A DNA stretch of 64,000 bases from Parafilimonas terrae (lineage in GTDB: Bacteria > Bacteroidota > Bacteroidia > Chitinophagales > Chitinophagaceae): NCBI RefSeq assembly GCF_900115755.1, contig NZ_FOXQ01000001.1:372001-436000 (forward strand), written 5' to 3'. Both the position numbers and the translations under genes were made by a program. The notes beneath the pieces were generated by a model, which saw nothing but the letters and a program-made list of their open reading frames with translations, ran no database searches and was not told where the DNA came from. Below, piece by piece: positions 1 through 9,966 of the stretch. Numbering within the stretch: the first letter of the stretch is position 1; each line of letters begins with the position of its first letter.

Positions 1-1957
1 TATCCTTACTTAAAATGCCACTTGCATACAACTGGTAAGGCAGCGGGTTTGCTGGTTTAGTCCCGGGCTCCTGCTGCGACATCAAGGATGAAGATGACGG
101 ATCATGATTAATTTGCTGTATTTCTGTACCGGTTAATTTTTTAAAGTTCGATGGCTCTTCTTTAAATTTTGCGTTATAAATCGTTTCAACAAATGGGTCT
201 CTTTTCAAAAAAGGCAACCGTTCCTGTTCTTTTTCATCAAAAACAGTAAACGCCGAAGTAAGATTTCCGCAAACGGCACGGCGCCATTCACTGATATTGG
301 TTTCCTTTATATTCTTCTTAAATTTCTTATTTAAAAATTCTTCGAGGAATTGCAGGGAAGAAGTGTGATCAAATACCTGCGAGCAAACTTTTCCGCCGCG
401 GCTCCACGGCGAAGCAATAATCATCGGCACCCTGAAACCCAGGCCAACAGGGCCGCCACGAGCTTCTTTTTTAGATATGCCATCACGAAGTTCATTTTCA
501 AGCCGTATATGCTCCTCACCTGTGTTATTAATGCCCGGCGAGCATTTGCCGGTTAAAGGTTCTTTATGATCAGGTGCAATAAAAGGCGGAACATGATCAA
601 AATAACCATCGTTTTCATCATAAGTGAGAATGAAAATAGTTTTCTTCCATACATCAGGATTTTTGGTAAGTATATCCAACACCTCTGAAACCAGCCAGGC
701 GCCGTACCAGGGTGCGCTCGGATGATCGGAAATATTCTGCGACGGCACCAGCCATGAAACCGTGGGCAATTTACCGGTATCAACATCCTGCCTGAACTGG
801 TAAAGCACATCGCCTTTGGGAACGGGCAACTCACGATCCACCCCATTATCATCATATTTTAATGTGGTTAGCTCATGATATTCCGGATCGGCGGCGTTCG
901 TGCTAAATGCCTTGTTATAAATATTTTTTTGATAAGAAGATAACTTTTCAAAATTTTCAGCGCTCCATTTTTGCAACTGTTCTTTTGCGCTGCCTAATAC
1001 TTCCTTCTTTTTTGCAATATCCTTTTGCAGCTTATCGTAATTTTTATCAGTTGAAGATGTAGCCGAAAGCTTGCTTTCCAGCTCCGTTATTTCCTTTGGA
1101 AGTGTTTCAAGCTGCTTTTGCAGGCTTTGCACATACCGGGGATAAAAGCGCACATTATATTGTGCTAAAAACTCCAGCGGGTTACAACCGAAATTAGACA
1201 GCCATGCCCGTTCATCGCCGGTAAAACCGCCGCCGGCCGTAATATCATTCTGATATACTTTCCAGTCTATTCCATTTTCTTCCAGCCTTTCAGGAAAAGT
1301 TTTCCAGCGTGCTTCACCATAAGGTATTTCATTTCTTATGTAAGCCTTTGAAGTATCGTTTTTTTCTTCGCGTATGGTGCCTCCCCAAAGAAACAGGCGG
1401 TTGGGCCAGGTGCTTGTCATGGCCGATGCAAAATGCTGGTCGCAAACTGTGAAAGCATCAGCCATTGCATAATTGAAAGGAAGGTCTTCACGGGTGTAAT
1501 GCCCCAGTGTAAGTGGCATATCCGCATATTTTTGATTGCCTGATCTTTTTGCATCCAGCCACTTGTCATACTTTCCCCGGTTATCGGCATCTACCTGGCT
1601 GGAACGCGAATGCGGCACAGAGCCCATCCAGGTTATTTTTGTATCGCGAATATCAAAACGGAATGGCGAATAAGTTTCGCCTGCTTTATTGGATTGCAGC
1701 CACACCAGGTTTTTATCGGGCAATGTTATAGCTCTCGGATCATTAAACCCGCGAACGCCCCGCAGCATACCAAAGCAATGATCGAAAGAACGGTTTTCCT
1801 GCATTAGTATTACAACATGTTCCGCATCAAGGAAACTGCTGCCGGGCTGCGGATCTATAGCAACGGCACGTGTAATAGAAGCATGCAGCTTACCGGAAAG
1901 GCCTGCTGCGCTGGACAGCATGATTGCATTTTTAATAAAGTTTCTTCTTGTATTCAT
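1..1957 (-). CDS. Phosphocholine-type phospholipase C, Tat-exported (C-terminus beyond the left edge)
   Basis: The frame stays open from an ATG at 1957 to the left edge, about 652 codons, so the C-terminal part is missing. The N-terminus has a twin-arginine signal (TRRNFIK followed by a hydrophobic stretch), predicting folded export. The phosphoesterase core shows ENRSFDHCFG near residue 55 and YDENDGYFDHVPPF in the middle, both hallmarks of the bacterial phospholipase C / acid phosphatase family. The last visible part (NPLPYQLYASG) fits the start of the C-terminal domain repeats of the phosphocholine-specific subfamily. Members cleave phosphatidylcholine or sphingomyelin to diacylglycerol or ceramide plus phosphocholine. 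The gene lies last in a SusC/SusD and glycerol gene run, so a role in releasing glycerol-containing products is inferred. The exact substrate cannot be read from the sequence. Confidence 0.9.
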   Translation of the reverse strand, partial: MNTRRNFIKNAIMLSSAAGLSGKLHASITRAVAIDPQPGSSFLDAEHVVILMQENRSFDHCFGMLRGVRGFNDPRAITLPDKNLVWLQSNKAGETYSPFRFDIRDTKITWMGSVPHSRSSQVDADNRGKYDKWLDAKRSGNQKYADMPLTLGHYTREDLPFNYAMADAFTVCDQHFASAMTSTWPNRLFLWGGTIREEKNDTSKAYIRNEIPYGEARWKTFPERLEENGIDWKVYQNDITAGGGFTGDERAWLSNFGCNPLEFLAQYNVRFYPRYVQSLQKQLETLPKEITELESKLSATSSTDKNYDKLQKDIAKKKEVLGSAKEQLQKWSAENFEKLSSYQKNIYNKAFSTNAADPEYHELTTLKYDDNGVDRELPVPKGDVLYQFRQDVDTGKLPTVSWLVPSQNISDHPSAPWYGAWLVSEVLDILTKNPDVWKKTIFILTYDENDGYFDHVPPFIAPDHKEPLTGKCSPGINNTGEEHIRLENELRDGISKKEARGGPVGLGFRVPMIIASPWSRGGKVCSQVFDHTSSLQFLEEFLNKKFKKNIKETNISEWRRAVCGNLTSAFTVFDEKEQERLPFLKRDPFVETIYNAKFKEEPSNFKKLTGTEIQQINHDPSSSSLMSQQEPGTKPANPLPYQLYASGILSKD

Positions 1958-2028
1958 ATCAGAAATTGATTTTTTTTGAGCAGCAGCAGGGAGGCTCAAT
2001 TTATACTATTTTTTTTCATTGTCGCAGG

Positions 2029-2105
2029 CTTAAGAAACACTCAATATCCAATACACAATAATCAATGCTCAATTGTACCCCCGCAAAATGAATACTGAAT
2101 ATTTC
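2029..2105. repeat. AT-rich intergenic repeat, copy A
   Basis: This segment begins CTTAAGAAACACTCAATA and ends GCAAAATGAATACTGAATA. It aligns along its length with 53429-53540, which has the same blocks in the same order plus an extra piece of about 22-26 bases in the middle. It lies in the 184-base gap between the SusD gene and the phospholipase C gene. No protein is coded here. It looks like a dispersed, non-autonomous intergenic repeat. Confidence 0.6.
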
Positions 2106-2141
2106 AAAGAATCTAAACCTAAGCCAACGACATTGCTATTT

Positions 2142-3710
2142 TTAATAACCGGGGTTTTGCTCAAGCGCAGGATTTAAATCGGTTTGTGTTAATGGAACAG
2201 GCCAGAAATAATCCCGTGCGGCATCAAATGTTCTTATTTCTATCTGGCTTCCGTCATACGTTTTGATTGGAGCGTTTAAAACTGATTGCGCCGTTTTCCA
2301 GCGGCGTATATCGTTATAATATAACCCTTCGCCTGCTAACTCAATCCTTCGCTCATATCTTATGATTTCTCTCAGTTCCGATTGCGGGTATGTTTCGGCA
2401 ATACCAGGCATACCGGCGCGTTCCCTCACGGCATTAATTGCTGCATACACCGATGCATCCGGGCCAGTTGCTTCGTTCTGGGCTTCGGCGTACATTAACA
2501 GAACATCAGCATAGCGCAAAATGATAAAATTTGTTTCAGACTGGCCGGATTTTAAATCCGATTGACCTTCAGGCGCAGGGCCCTTATCATAAATAGTATA
2601 TTTTTTCATCCCGAAACCGGTTACGGCAAAACGATCATTTGTAACAGGAACTTCCATTAATGTATCGCCAGGGAAAAAGATAGTACCATACAGGCGTGCA
2701 TCCCTGTTAGCATAAGGTTTGGCAGGATCATAACCTGAAGCAGGATCAGTAATTGGCAGGCCGTTATTCATCTGGTAAGCCTGAGCCAGGCCGAGTAAAG
2801 GTGCATTGGTATTATATTGTTTTCCAATCAGGTCAAAAGAGGTGCCAAGGCCAGGAAAAATATATTGTACGTCGAAGATCACCTCTTCATTATTCTCATT
2901 TTGCGGAAGGAATAATTCACGGTAATTATCATATAACCCATAACCGGCTTCTGTAAAATCCATTACGGCTTTGGCCGCAGCAGCGGCTGCTTGCCATTTT
3001 GCCGCATCGTTTGAAGTATTGAATAAGGGGCTTGCCTCATACAATAAAATACGGGCTTTTAATGCCAGTGCGGCGCCTTTGGTGGCCCGCCCAATATCAC
3101 CACCCGTATATTTTGCGGGTAAAACCAATGCAGCGCTATCTAAATCTTTTATGATTTGCGCCACCACTTCTTCCCGCGGCGTGCGTGGAAGATCCGCCTG
3201 CGTTTCAAGATTCGGTTCTTCTAAAATCAGCGGCACATCGCCATAATAATTTTCCAGCATGAAATAATATAAACCGCGTAGAAAATGCACTTCGCCCTTC
3301 ATGCGGGTTTTTGTATCTGCACTCATTTCTACCTGGTCCACATTTGCAAAAAAAGCATTGCAGCGGCCAATGCCCACATAGCTATCGTGCCAGCGCTGGG
3401 CTATAATACCGCCATCGTTAGATTGCTGGCGGCCTTCGGCAATTAAATTAAAACCCATTGCGTTGCTATAATTATAAGCATTTGGCGTTGCAGTTTCTTC
3501 CCATAAAGGAGTGGCTTCGCCGCCAAACAACCCATCAGTAGTAAGCGGGTTATAACAACCAGATAATGCGGCACTCACAGCAGCCTCGGAATTCCAGAAA
3601 TTGCCTTCGTTATATTTATCTGTTGGCTGCGTGTCCAGCACATCTTTTTTGCAACTGCTTCCCGCTGCAAGCAAAATAAACAGTGCGGTTATAATTGTTA
3701 TATTCTTCAT
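2142..3710 (-). CDS. SusD/RagB-family outer-membrane lipoprotein (pair 1)
   Basis: This 522-residue protein has a lipoprotein signal (LLAAGSSC, cysteine 20). It has the SusD arrangement: an N-terminal helical TPR-like region with FLRGLYYFMLENYYGDVPLI near residue 145, and a C-terminal domain with NFIILRYADVLLMYAEA and ERRIELAGEG, ending in the common LEQNPGY. SusD proteins sit on the cell surface as a lid over a SusC channel and bind the ligand. The partner SusC ends 20 bases upstream on the same strand, so the two are co-transcribed. Phospholipase C follows 184 bases downstream. The ligand is not readable; the context suggests a glycerol- or phosphate-containing molecule rather than a glycan. 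Confidence 0.95.
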   Translation of the reverse strand: MKNITIITALFILLAAGSSCKKDVLDTQPTDKYNEGNFWNSEAAVSAALSGCYNPLTTDGLFGGEATPLWEETATPNAYNYSNAMGFNLIAEGRQQSNDGGIIAQRWHDSYVGIGRCNAFFANVDQVEMSADTKTRMKGEVHFLRGLYYFMLENYYGDVPLILEEPNLETQADLPRTPREEVVAQIIKDLDSAALVLPAKYTGGDIGRATKGAALALKARILLYEASPLFNTSNDAAKWQAAAAAAKAVMDFTEAGYGLYDNYRELFLPQNENNEEVIFDVQYIFPGLGTSFDLIGKQYNTNAPLLGLAQAYQMNNGLPITDPASGYDPAKPYANRDARLYGTIFFPGDTLMEVPVTNDRFAVTGFGMKKYTIYDKGPAPEGQSDLKSGQSETNFIILRYADVLLMYAEAQNEATGPDASVYAAINAVRERAGMPGIAETYPQSELREIIRYERRIELAGEGLYYNDIRRWKTAQSVLNAPIKTYDGSQIEIRTFDAARDYFWPVPLTQTDLNPALEQNPGY

Positions 3711-3730
3711 CTGTATATTTTTTCGTGTGA

Positions 3731-6700
3731 TTAAAATGTAATGTTTATACCACCGCTAACCGTTTTTAGCATCGGATAATGGTATATGGTACTTGCATTA
3801 AGAATTGATTCAGGATCAAATCCTTTATACTTTGAAAAAGTGAGGATGTTTTCTGCATTTACATATATAGAAACCCTGCTGATCTTTATTGCCCTTAACC
3901 ATTGTGCAGGCAACGCATAACTCAACTGTATATTTTTCATTCTTAAATAGGAGCCATCCTGCAGCCAAAAATCAGAAGACACATAATTATCATCATCCAC
4001 ATCACTTGGCGTAACCTGCGGCAGGCGGGCATTTGTGCGTTCCGGCGTCCATGAATCGGTTGCCCATTCCCAGGTTGCATTGGCGCCGTTATTGAACGGA
4101 AAGGCGAGGTTTGCTGTTGGATAAATTTTCAAACCGGATACGCCCTGGAAAAATGCATTTAAAGAAAATCCCTTATACCCTAAATCAATACCAAAACCAA
4201 AAGTGTATTTGGGTATTTGAGTAGAGGTTGATATAATCACACGGTCATCGCTGGTAATTTTATTGTCACCGTTAATGTCGCGGTATTTTAAATCGCCGGC
4301 AGTGGTAGTAGCCGTTTGAAAAGGGCTTTTATCCACTTCTTCCTGGCTTTGAAAAATACCGATAGCATCATAAATGAAATAAGAGTTAACAGGATAGCCG
4401 GCCTGGGTAATAGTGGCAAGATTGGTATTGAAACTATATAAAATTTCACCTTTTAAATCAACCACTTTATTCTTATTGTAAGAAATATTACCATTAAAAC
4501 CGTAATTAAATTCTCCGATATTATTGTGATACCCCAACGTAAGTTCTATACCGGTATTCCGCATAGAACCTACGTTTTTGCTTGGCCCGGATAAACCAAT
4601 CTGGTCAGGGATATTTACTGCCCGCAGAATATCGGTAGTATATTTTTTATAAACATCTATGCTGAAATTAATACGATTATTGAGCAAGGCAGCATCCAGG
4701 CCTGCATTGTAAGTAGTGGTTGTTTCCCAGGAAGTATTCGGATCACTGTAAGCTGTTGCAGCAGCCCCGGAAGACAATGCCCCGCCAAAGCTATAATCCT
4801 GGCCAAGATTGATTGAGTTTTGATAACTATACAAGGCTACAGCCTGGTTTCCCAGTTCTCCATAAGAAGCCCGGAGTTTTAGCAGGTTAAACACATCTTC
4901 CAGATGAAAGAAAGATTCTTTATCAATACGCCATCCGGCAGATACTGCAGGAAAAAAGCCCCAGCGTTTTCCACTGGCAAAACGGGAAGATCCATCATAA
5001 CGGAATGTTGCTTCCAACAGGTATTTTCCTTCAAAATCATAATTAAGCCTGCCAAAATAAGAGGTTAATACGTCTTCAGTAGAATTACCGCTGATATAAC
5101 CTTCATAAGGAAGCGAACCAGCGCTTATAGCAGTTAGTGTGCCATCAAGATAACCATACGATCCGCTGGAAAAAGACCTGCTGTCAAAATCATCATAACT
5201 GCTTCCAATCATTGCATTAAGATTGTGACTGCCGGCAAATGTTTTATCCCAGTCAAACGTATTGTAAAAATGAATATTTAGATCGTTGTAATCAATTGCC
5301 CTGGAGCGGGGTGCGGTGGAAGGGCTGTTCCAGTTGATCGCGGCCCCTGTTTTAGGATTGAATGTTTGCGACAGCGGCGTAAAATTTTCCAAAAGGCCAT
5401 CATATTTATCCCCGCCAAGTTTTGCCCGGTAAGTAATATCAAAAGGCAACTGGTATTCAGCAGACACTGTTGCCAGAAAACGGCTTACCACTTTTTTTGC
5501 AAACCCGGTTTCCGAAATCATCCTTGGGTTTTCCCAGTTATTCCTGCCCGGTGTGCGCAGCCAGGAATTACCATAACGCCCGTCTGCCAGCGTATCTGTA
5601 AGAATCGGGAGTGTTCGGGTTAAATATTGCCAGAAACTGTTATAATAAGGTTCGTTATAATGGCGGTAATAACCATCCAGTGTTAAGCCAACTTTTAACC
5701 GTTTACTCACTTTCATGCTGGCATTAACGCCCAGGGAATATTTCTTTTCCTGGTCGTTTGGCCCAATAATTATACCCTTACGGTCTAAATAACCCAGCGA
5801 AACACGGTATTGATATTTATCGCTGCTGCCTGAAACACTCACATCATGTTTTTGAATAACGCCGTTATCAAGCGCTATGTCAAACCAGTCGCTTGCAGGA
5901 TAAGTAAACGGATCGGTTTTCATTCCCTGCTCATATTCAGCAATATCTTCATCTGAATAATCATGCACTTTGCCAATGTTTTCAAGCGCCTGGTTTTTCA
6001 GGTTCATATATACAATAGGGTCCCAGATGGCATCGGGCATGGTAGTCGGCTTTTGAATGCCGTTATAGTAGCTGTAATTTACTTTGGAAGCACCATGTCC
6101 TGTTTTTGTAGTAACCAGTATTACGCCGTTAGCAGCCCTTGAACCATAAATAGCCGCAGAAGCATCTTTCAAAACTGAAATGCTGGCAATATCAGCAGGG
6201 TTTAATTCATCCATAGAATATTCAATTCCATCCACCAATACCAATGGGTCATTATCATTTAAAGTTCCCATTCCACGAATACGTATCGTTGCCCTGTCAA
6301 CGCCAGGCTGGCTGTTGCCGAGATTAACAAAAAGCCCCGGTGCGCCATGCAGGGCGTTGCTCACATTGGTTATGGGCTGCCCTTCTTTATCCGTCATATC
6401 AACAGTAGTAACTGCTCCGGTTAAATTTACTTTTTTCTGTGTGCCATAGCCCACAACCACTACAGAATCGAGCGCATTTACGCTGCCTTCAAGGCTTATG
6501 TTACCAAGATTAGAGCCGTTAACTTTAATTGTTTTCGGCACATACCCGGTAAGGGAGAAACTAAGTTCACTGCCTATTTCAGCACTTACAGTAAAAGTTC
6601 CATCATCTTTGGTAACTGTGCCTGAAGAAGAATTAATAACAGTTACAGTTACTCCCGGCAGAGGAGACTGGTTTTCGGCGGAAATAATTTTTCCGGTAAT

Positions 6701-6802
6701 GTTTTGTTGCTGCGCATTGAGGGGAATTTGCAGCAACGTGAAGAAGGCCATGCATACAATCAGGGGCATAAAGGCCTGCAATCGGTTCGCTGTTAAATAC
6801 AT
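3731..6802 (-). CDS. SusC/RagA-family TonB-dependent transporter (pair 1)
   Basis: The protein has 1023 residues. It has a signal peptide ending near residue 30 (LNAQ), a carboxypeptidase-D-like regulatory domain (about 33-115), the SusC-typical VVVGYGTQKKVNLTGAV box near 115-131, a plug domain (DNDPLVLVDGIEY, SVLKDASAAIYGSRAANGV), and a long beta-barrel ending in GGINITF with a terminal phenylalanine. It imports ligand across the outer membrane with energy from TonB. It is paired with SusD 20 bases downstream. Its first 130 residues closely resemble those of the second SusC in this window, which points to duplication. A hairpin in the gap upstream may give this pair its own transcription unit. 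Confidence 0.96.
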   Translation of the reverse strand: MYLTANRLQAFMPLIVCMAFFTLLQIPLNAQQQNITGKIISAENQSPLPGVTVTVINSSSGTVTKDDGTFTVSAEIGSELSFSLTGYVPKTIKVNGSNLGNISLEGSVNALDSVVVVGYGTQKKVNLTGAVTTVDMTDKEGQPITNVSNALHGAPGLFVNLGNSQPGVDRATIRIRGMGTLNDNDPLVLVDGIEYSMDELNPADIASISVLKDASAAIYGSRAANGVILVTTKTGHGASKVNYSYYNGIQKPTTMPDAIWDPIVYMNLKNQALENIGKVHDYSDEDIAEYEQGMKTDPFTYPASDWFDIALDNGVIQKHDVSVSGSSDKYQYRVSLGYLDRKGIIIGPNDQEKKYSLGVNASMKVSKRLKVGLTLDGYYRHYNEPYYNSFWQYLTRTLPILTDTLADGRYGNSWLRTPGRNNWENPRMISETGFAKKVVSRFLATVSAEYQLPFDITYRAKLGGDKYDGLLENFTPLSQTFNPKTGAAINWNSPSTAPRSRAIDYNDLNIHFYNTFDWDKTFAGSHNLNAMIGSSYDDFDSRSFSSGSYGYLDGTLTAISAGSLPYEGYISGNSTEDVLTSYFGRLNYDFEGKYLLEATFRYDGSSRFASGKRWGFFPAVSAGWRIDKESFFHLEDVFNLLKLRASYGELGNQAVALYSYQNSINLGQDYSFGGALSSGAAATAYSDPNTSWETTTTYNAGLDAALLNNRINFSIDVYKKYTTDILRAVNIPDQIGLSGPSKNVGSMRNTGIELTLGYHNNIGEFNYGFNGNISYNKNKVVDLKGEILYSFNTNLATITQAGYPVNSYFIYDAIGIFQSQEEVDKSPFQTATTTAGDLKYRDINGDNKITSDDRVIISTSTQIPKYTFGFGIDLGYKGFSLNAFFQGVSGLKIYPTANLAFPFNNGANATWEWATDSWTPERTNARLPQVTPSDVDDDNYVSSDFWLQDGSYLRMKNIQLSYALPAQWLRAIKISRVSIYVNAENILTFSKYKGFDPESILNASTIYHYPMLKTVSGGINITF

Positions 6803-6877
6803 AATTTTCGGTTTTTTTATTTGGATAATCGGAATTTTATTTCAGCATTTCTACCTTGAAATATTGAACAATAATGT

Positions 6878-6909
6878 AAAAAGGGGCCCGGCTTGTTTTC
6901 CAGGCCCGC
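6878..6909 (-). terminator. Putative terminator after the metallophosphoesterase gene, overlapping a short tandem repeat
   Basis: Read on the minus strand, GGGCC (6907-6903) can pair with GGCCC (6889-6885), and a run of five T residues follows. The stem is short, so this is only a plausible rho-independent terminator. It overlaps an imperfect tandem duplication, GGCCCGGCTTGTTTTCC at 6885-6901 and GGCCCGCTTGTTTTCC at 6903-6918. If it works, it separates the first SusC/SusD pair and phospholipase C from the upstream operon. Confidence 0.4.
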
Positions 6910-6929
6910 TTGTTTTCCGGTGCTTTTTT

Positions 6930-8153
6930 TTAACGCCGTTTGCGGCTTTCAACCGTAACATTTCCAACTTCGGTACCATCATCTCTTAACATAACCAGTT
7001 TCAATTCGCGGCTATTGGCATTTACCTTTATTATTGTTCTTTTTGATTCCAGCGGCCCGCCGCCAATAACCAGCGGGTAATGGTGCGTGGCATCATCAGC
7101 CAGATAAGTTCCATACCTGTGTGTGTGGCCGCAAATAAGCAGGTCTATCTTTCCTTTATTAAACAATGGATTGAACAACGCCCTGCAATGCATGGTTCCA
7201 TGCCAGTCGCCGGACTGATATGGGGGGATATGCATCATTACCACCCGGAAAGGTGCTTTTTTAAATGCAGGCGTTTCTATTTCTTTTGCCAGCCATTTCT
7301 CCTGTTCTTCACGGTAAGCATCAAATGCGGCAAGACCTCCGTATTCCGCATGATCGTCTTCTTTATCTTCCCCGGTATCCAGCACTACGAAATGTACCGG
7401 CCCGCGGGTAAAAGAGAAATAATAACGATTATCAGGATTTTCAAAATAGTTGTAATGGTTCCTGGCAAATACACCACGTGTTTCATGATTGCCCCTTGTG
7501 TATATAAACGGAGTTGTAGTACTGAAAATGTTTCCCAGCGGCGATAAGAGATGATCGATCATTTGCTGCTGGTTGGTTTGATAATCAAACATGTCGCCAT
7601 TCAGAAAAACGAAATCATATTTAAAATCCTTAACCAGGGAAAACAGTAAAGGAAAGGAAGCAGGACGGTCGTGTATATCATTTAATACCACCCAGGAAAT
7701 ATTATCTTCCTGTGTATCCGGCGTAGTAAAATAATATAATTCGCTCTGTTCGTCGGCCCCCCACGTTAATTTATAAGGTTGAAAATCCGAGATTTCATGC
7801 GAGCATATCCTGTAACAATATTTAGTGCCCGGCTGCAGGTTACTGAGCGTGATCTTATTAATATAATTAGCATCAATGAGGCCAATACTTGCATGGGAAG
7901 CTTTTTTATCCGGGGCTGACGTACCATATTCTACCCAGCTTTTGCAGGGTTTCCCGGTAATCCATATAACGGTACAGGCAGTCGGGCTAAGGTTTTGCAG
8001 GTAAGGCTTCGTAATAAAAAGTGCGCCCGCCGAATTTTTAACCGGTGCATCATTTTGTTCTGCAAAGTCCGGCCGGGGAAGCAGGCCTACAAGGCCTGCT
8101 TTTGTAATATCTCCTATAAAATTTCTCCGATTATATGTTGTATTTTTTTGCAT
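6930..8153 (-). CDS. Tat-exported metallophosphoesterase of the purple acid phosphatase type
   Basis: The protein has 407 residues. The N-terminus has a twin-arginine motif (NRRNFIG) and a hydrophobic segment. Residues about 45-140 look like the fibronectin-III-like domain of purple acid phosphatases (KPYLQNLSPTACTVIWI). The calcineurin-like core follows with metal-binding motifs NDIHD, FLNGDMFD, RGNHETRG, MMHIPPY and CGHTHRYG. The first motif lacks the usual D-x-H order (NDIHD instead of GDxH), but the histidines and aspartates of the other blocks are present. Such enzymes remove phosphate from organic esters in the periplasm or outside. The gene sits between two SusC/SusD pairs, 35 bases after the second SusD, so it probably acts on imported or surface-bound phosphate esters. 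The exact substrate is unknown. Confidence 0.88.
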   Translation of the reverse strand: MQKNTTYNRRNFIGDITKAGLVGLLPRPDFAEQNDAPVKNSAGALFITKPYLQNLSPTACTVIWITGKPCKSWVEYGTSAPDKKASHASIGLIDANYINKITLSNLQPGTKYCYRICSHEISDFQPYKLTWGADEQSELYYFTTPDTQEDNISWVVLNDIHDRPASFPLLFSLVKDFKYDFVFLNGDMFDYQTNQQQMIDHLLSPLGNIFSTTTPFIYTRGNHETRGVFARNHYNYFENPDNRYYFSFTRGPVHFVVLDTGEDKEDDHAEYGGLAAFDAYREEQEKWLAKEIETPAFKKAPFRVVMMHIPPYQSGDWHGTMHCRALFNPLFNKGKIDLLICGHTHRYGTYLADDATHHYPLVIGGGPLESKRTIIKVNANSRELKLVMLRDDGTEVGNVTVESRKRR

Positions 8154-8188
8154 ATCGATTATTTGAAAAGGAAAAATTTAAAAGGGGG

Positions 8189-9955
8189 TTAATAACCCGG
8201 GTTTTGCTTCAACAGCGGGTTACGTTTCATTTCTTCAAACTGGATGGGTAAGAAATACATTTTATCGTCCCATTTCCTGTTTTGAACAGAGATTATTTTG
8301 TATTTATAATCATAATAAGTACTGCGGTCTGCCCTGTCTGTTCCCCTTACTGTAATTTCAATTCCACCGGCATTTTCATTCATTACCTGCGGGGCAATCA
8401 TCCAGCGGCGGATGTCGAAGAAACGATGCTCTTCAAATGCCAGTTCTATGCGGCGCTCATTGCGGTATTCATCCCTTAGTTCAGTTCCGGTAACAGCGGC
8501 TGTAAATTCAGGCATGCCCGCCCTTCTTCTTATTTGGTTAAGTGCATCCCTGGCTTCCTGTTCCTGCCCCAGTTCAATGCAGGCTTCGGCATAGTTTAAT
8601 AAAATTTCGGCGTAGCGGAAAAAAGGCCAGGGTATTTCCTGGGCAACAGATCTGTGGTCATTCGTGGGGTCAACAAATTTCCGCAGGTAATAATTAGGAT
8701 AACTTCCGTTCCAGTTTTCAATGGGGCCGTTACGGGTATCAATCCCAGGCAGCGTATCTCCATTTGGCAGTATAAGGTTTTTAAAAGCCTGAACAACGCC
8801 CACGGGATCATAAACCTGCCCGTCTGAAGTGCGTTGCTTCCATTTGGTGCCATCATAAAAAACAGTGGCATAAAAACGAGGGTCCCTGTTTTCGTAAGGA
8901 TGTGCGGCTTCGTCAGGATTACTCCAGCTGAATTTTGTGCCGTCCTTCATTTCATAAGCATCTACCATTTGCTGGATTGGCGAGTTTTCACCGTATCCAT
9001 GATAGCCATTTGGATTGAACCATAAACCAACATTTGGGGCGCCATTATTAACGCTGGTAAACCGGTTGAAAATAATTTCCTCGTTGGTTTTTGTAAGAAA
9101 AATATTGGCGTAGTTCTCGGCAGTGGAATCGCCGGGCGCCGGGTCTGCTTTGTAAAGACTGTAAATATGAAGGTCCATCACGGCCTTGGCTGCATCACGG
9201 GCAGCAGTCCAATGGGCCTGCCTGTCCGGCGAAGTATAACCCGTTTCCGGCATGTGGCTTGGATTAATGTTATACAAATCGCTGGCCGCATATAATAATA
9301 CACGGGATTTTAAAGCCATGGCTGCACCTTTTGTGGCTCGCCCCAAATCATTACCTGAATAAGAATCCGGTAATAATAAAGCTGCAGAATCTGCATTGTT
9401 TACAATAAAATCAATGGTTTCTTCAAAGCTGCTCCTGGCGATGGCGGTGCTGTCTTCCAATCCGTAAACCTTGGTAATAAGCGGCACGCCGCCATTAACT
9501 TTCATGAGGTTATGATAAAAATAACCCCTTAGAAAATAAGCTTCCCCCCTTAATCTTTTCAATTTATCCTGATCTACAGAAGTACTTACTGCATTGGCAA
9601 GGAAATCGTTACACTGGCGAATGCCGGAATAAAGCGTTCCCCATACCAGGTAACTGAACCTCGAGCCGCCCAGGATATCGAGGTTGGATGATGTGATAGT
9701 AGATTGAACGATGGGCCCGCCGCCGTTTGTCCACATAGCCTCATCGCCTAAAGAGCTCAGGCCGCTGGTGGAGTTAAATTCACCCAGGCCAAGAAAAGTA
9801 TAGATATTATTGATGTATGCTTCCATAAGCGATGCATCGCTCCAGACGGCCGCACTTGTAATTTGATTGGATGGCTTGATATCCAACATTTTATTACAGC
9901 CTGCAATAACACTAATGGCTATGGTTGCGGAAAGTATAAGCAAATATTTTTTCAT
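8189..9955 (-). CDS. SusD/RagB-family outer-membrane lipoprotein (pair 2)
   Basis: The protein has 588 residues. A lipoprotein signal ends at SVIAGC (cysteine 20). SusD features include FLRGYFYHNLMKVNGGVPLI near residue 145, PFFRYAEILLNYAEACIE, ERRIELAFEEHRFFDIRRW, and the terminal LLKQNPGY. It is about 65 residues longer than the other SusD here. Its SusC partner ends 11 bases upstream, and a metallophosphoesterase starts 35 bases downstream on the same strand. The tight spacing indicates one transcript. As a surface ligand-binding lid it decides what the SusC channel takes up; the ligand is inferred only from the neighbours. Confidence 0.95.
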   Translation of the reverse strand: MKKYLLILSATIAISVIAGCNKMLDIKPSNQITSAAVWSDASLMEAYINNIYTFLGLGEFNSTSGLSSLGDEAMWTNGGGPIVQSTITSSNLDILGGSRFSYLVWGTLYSGIRQCNDFLANAVSTSVDQDKLKRLRGEAYFLRGYFYHNLMKVNGGVPLITKVYGLEDSTAIARSSFEETIDFIVNNADSAALLLPDSYSGNDLGRATKGAAMALKSRVLLYAASDLYNINPSHMPETGYTSPDRQAHWTAARDAAKAVMDLHIYSLYKADPAPGDSTAENYANIFLTKTNEEIIFNRFTSVNNGAPNVGLWFNPNGYHGYGENSPIQQMVDAYEMKDGTKFSWSNPDEAAHPYENRDPRFYATVFYDGTKWKQRTSDGQVYDPVGVVQAFKNLILPNGDTLPGIDTRNGPIENWNGSYPNYYLRKFVDPTNDHRSVAQEIPWPFFRYAEILLNYAEACIELGQEQEARDALNQIRRRAGMPEFTAAVTGTELRDEYRNERRIELAFEEHRFFDIRRWMIAPQVMNENAGGIEITVRGTDRADRSTYYDYKYKIISVQNRKWDDKMYFLPIQFEEMKRNPLLKQNPGY

Positions 9956-9966
9956 TACTTGTTTGT

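Noticed and set aside
553-855. Minus-strand 100-codon ORF at the left edge
   Set aside because: It is out of frame with the phospholipase C gene, whose own frame is open and carries family motifs throughout.
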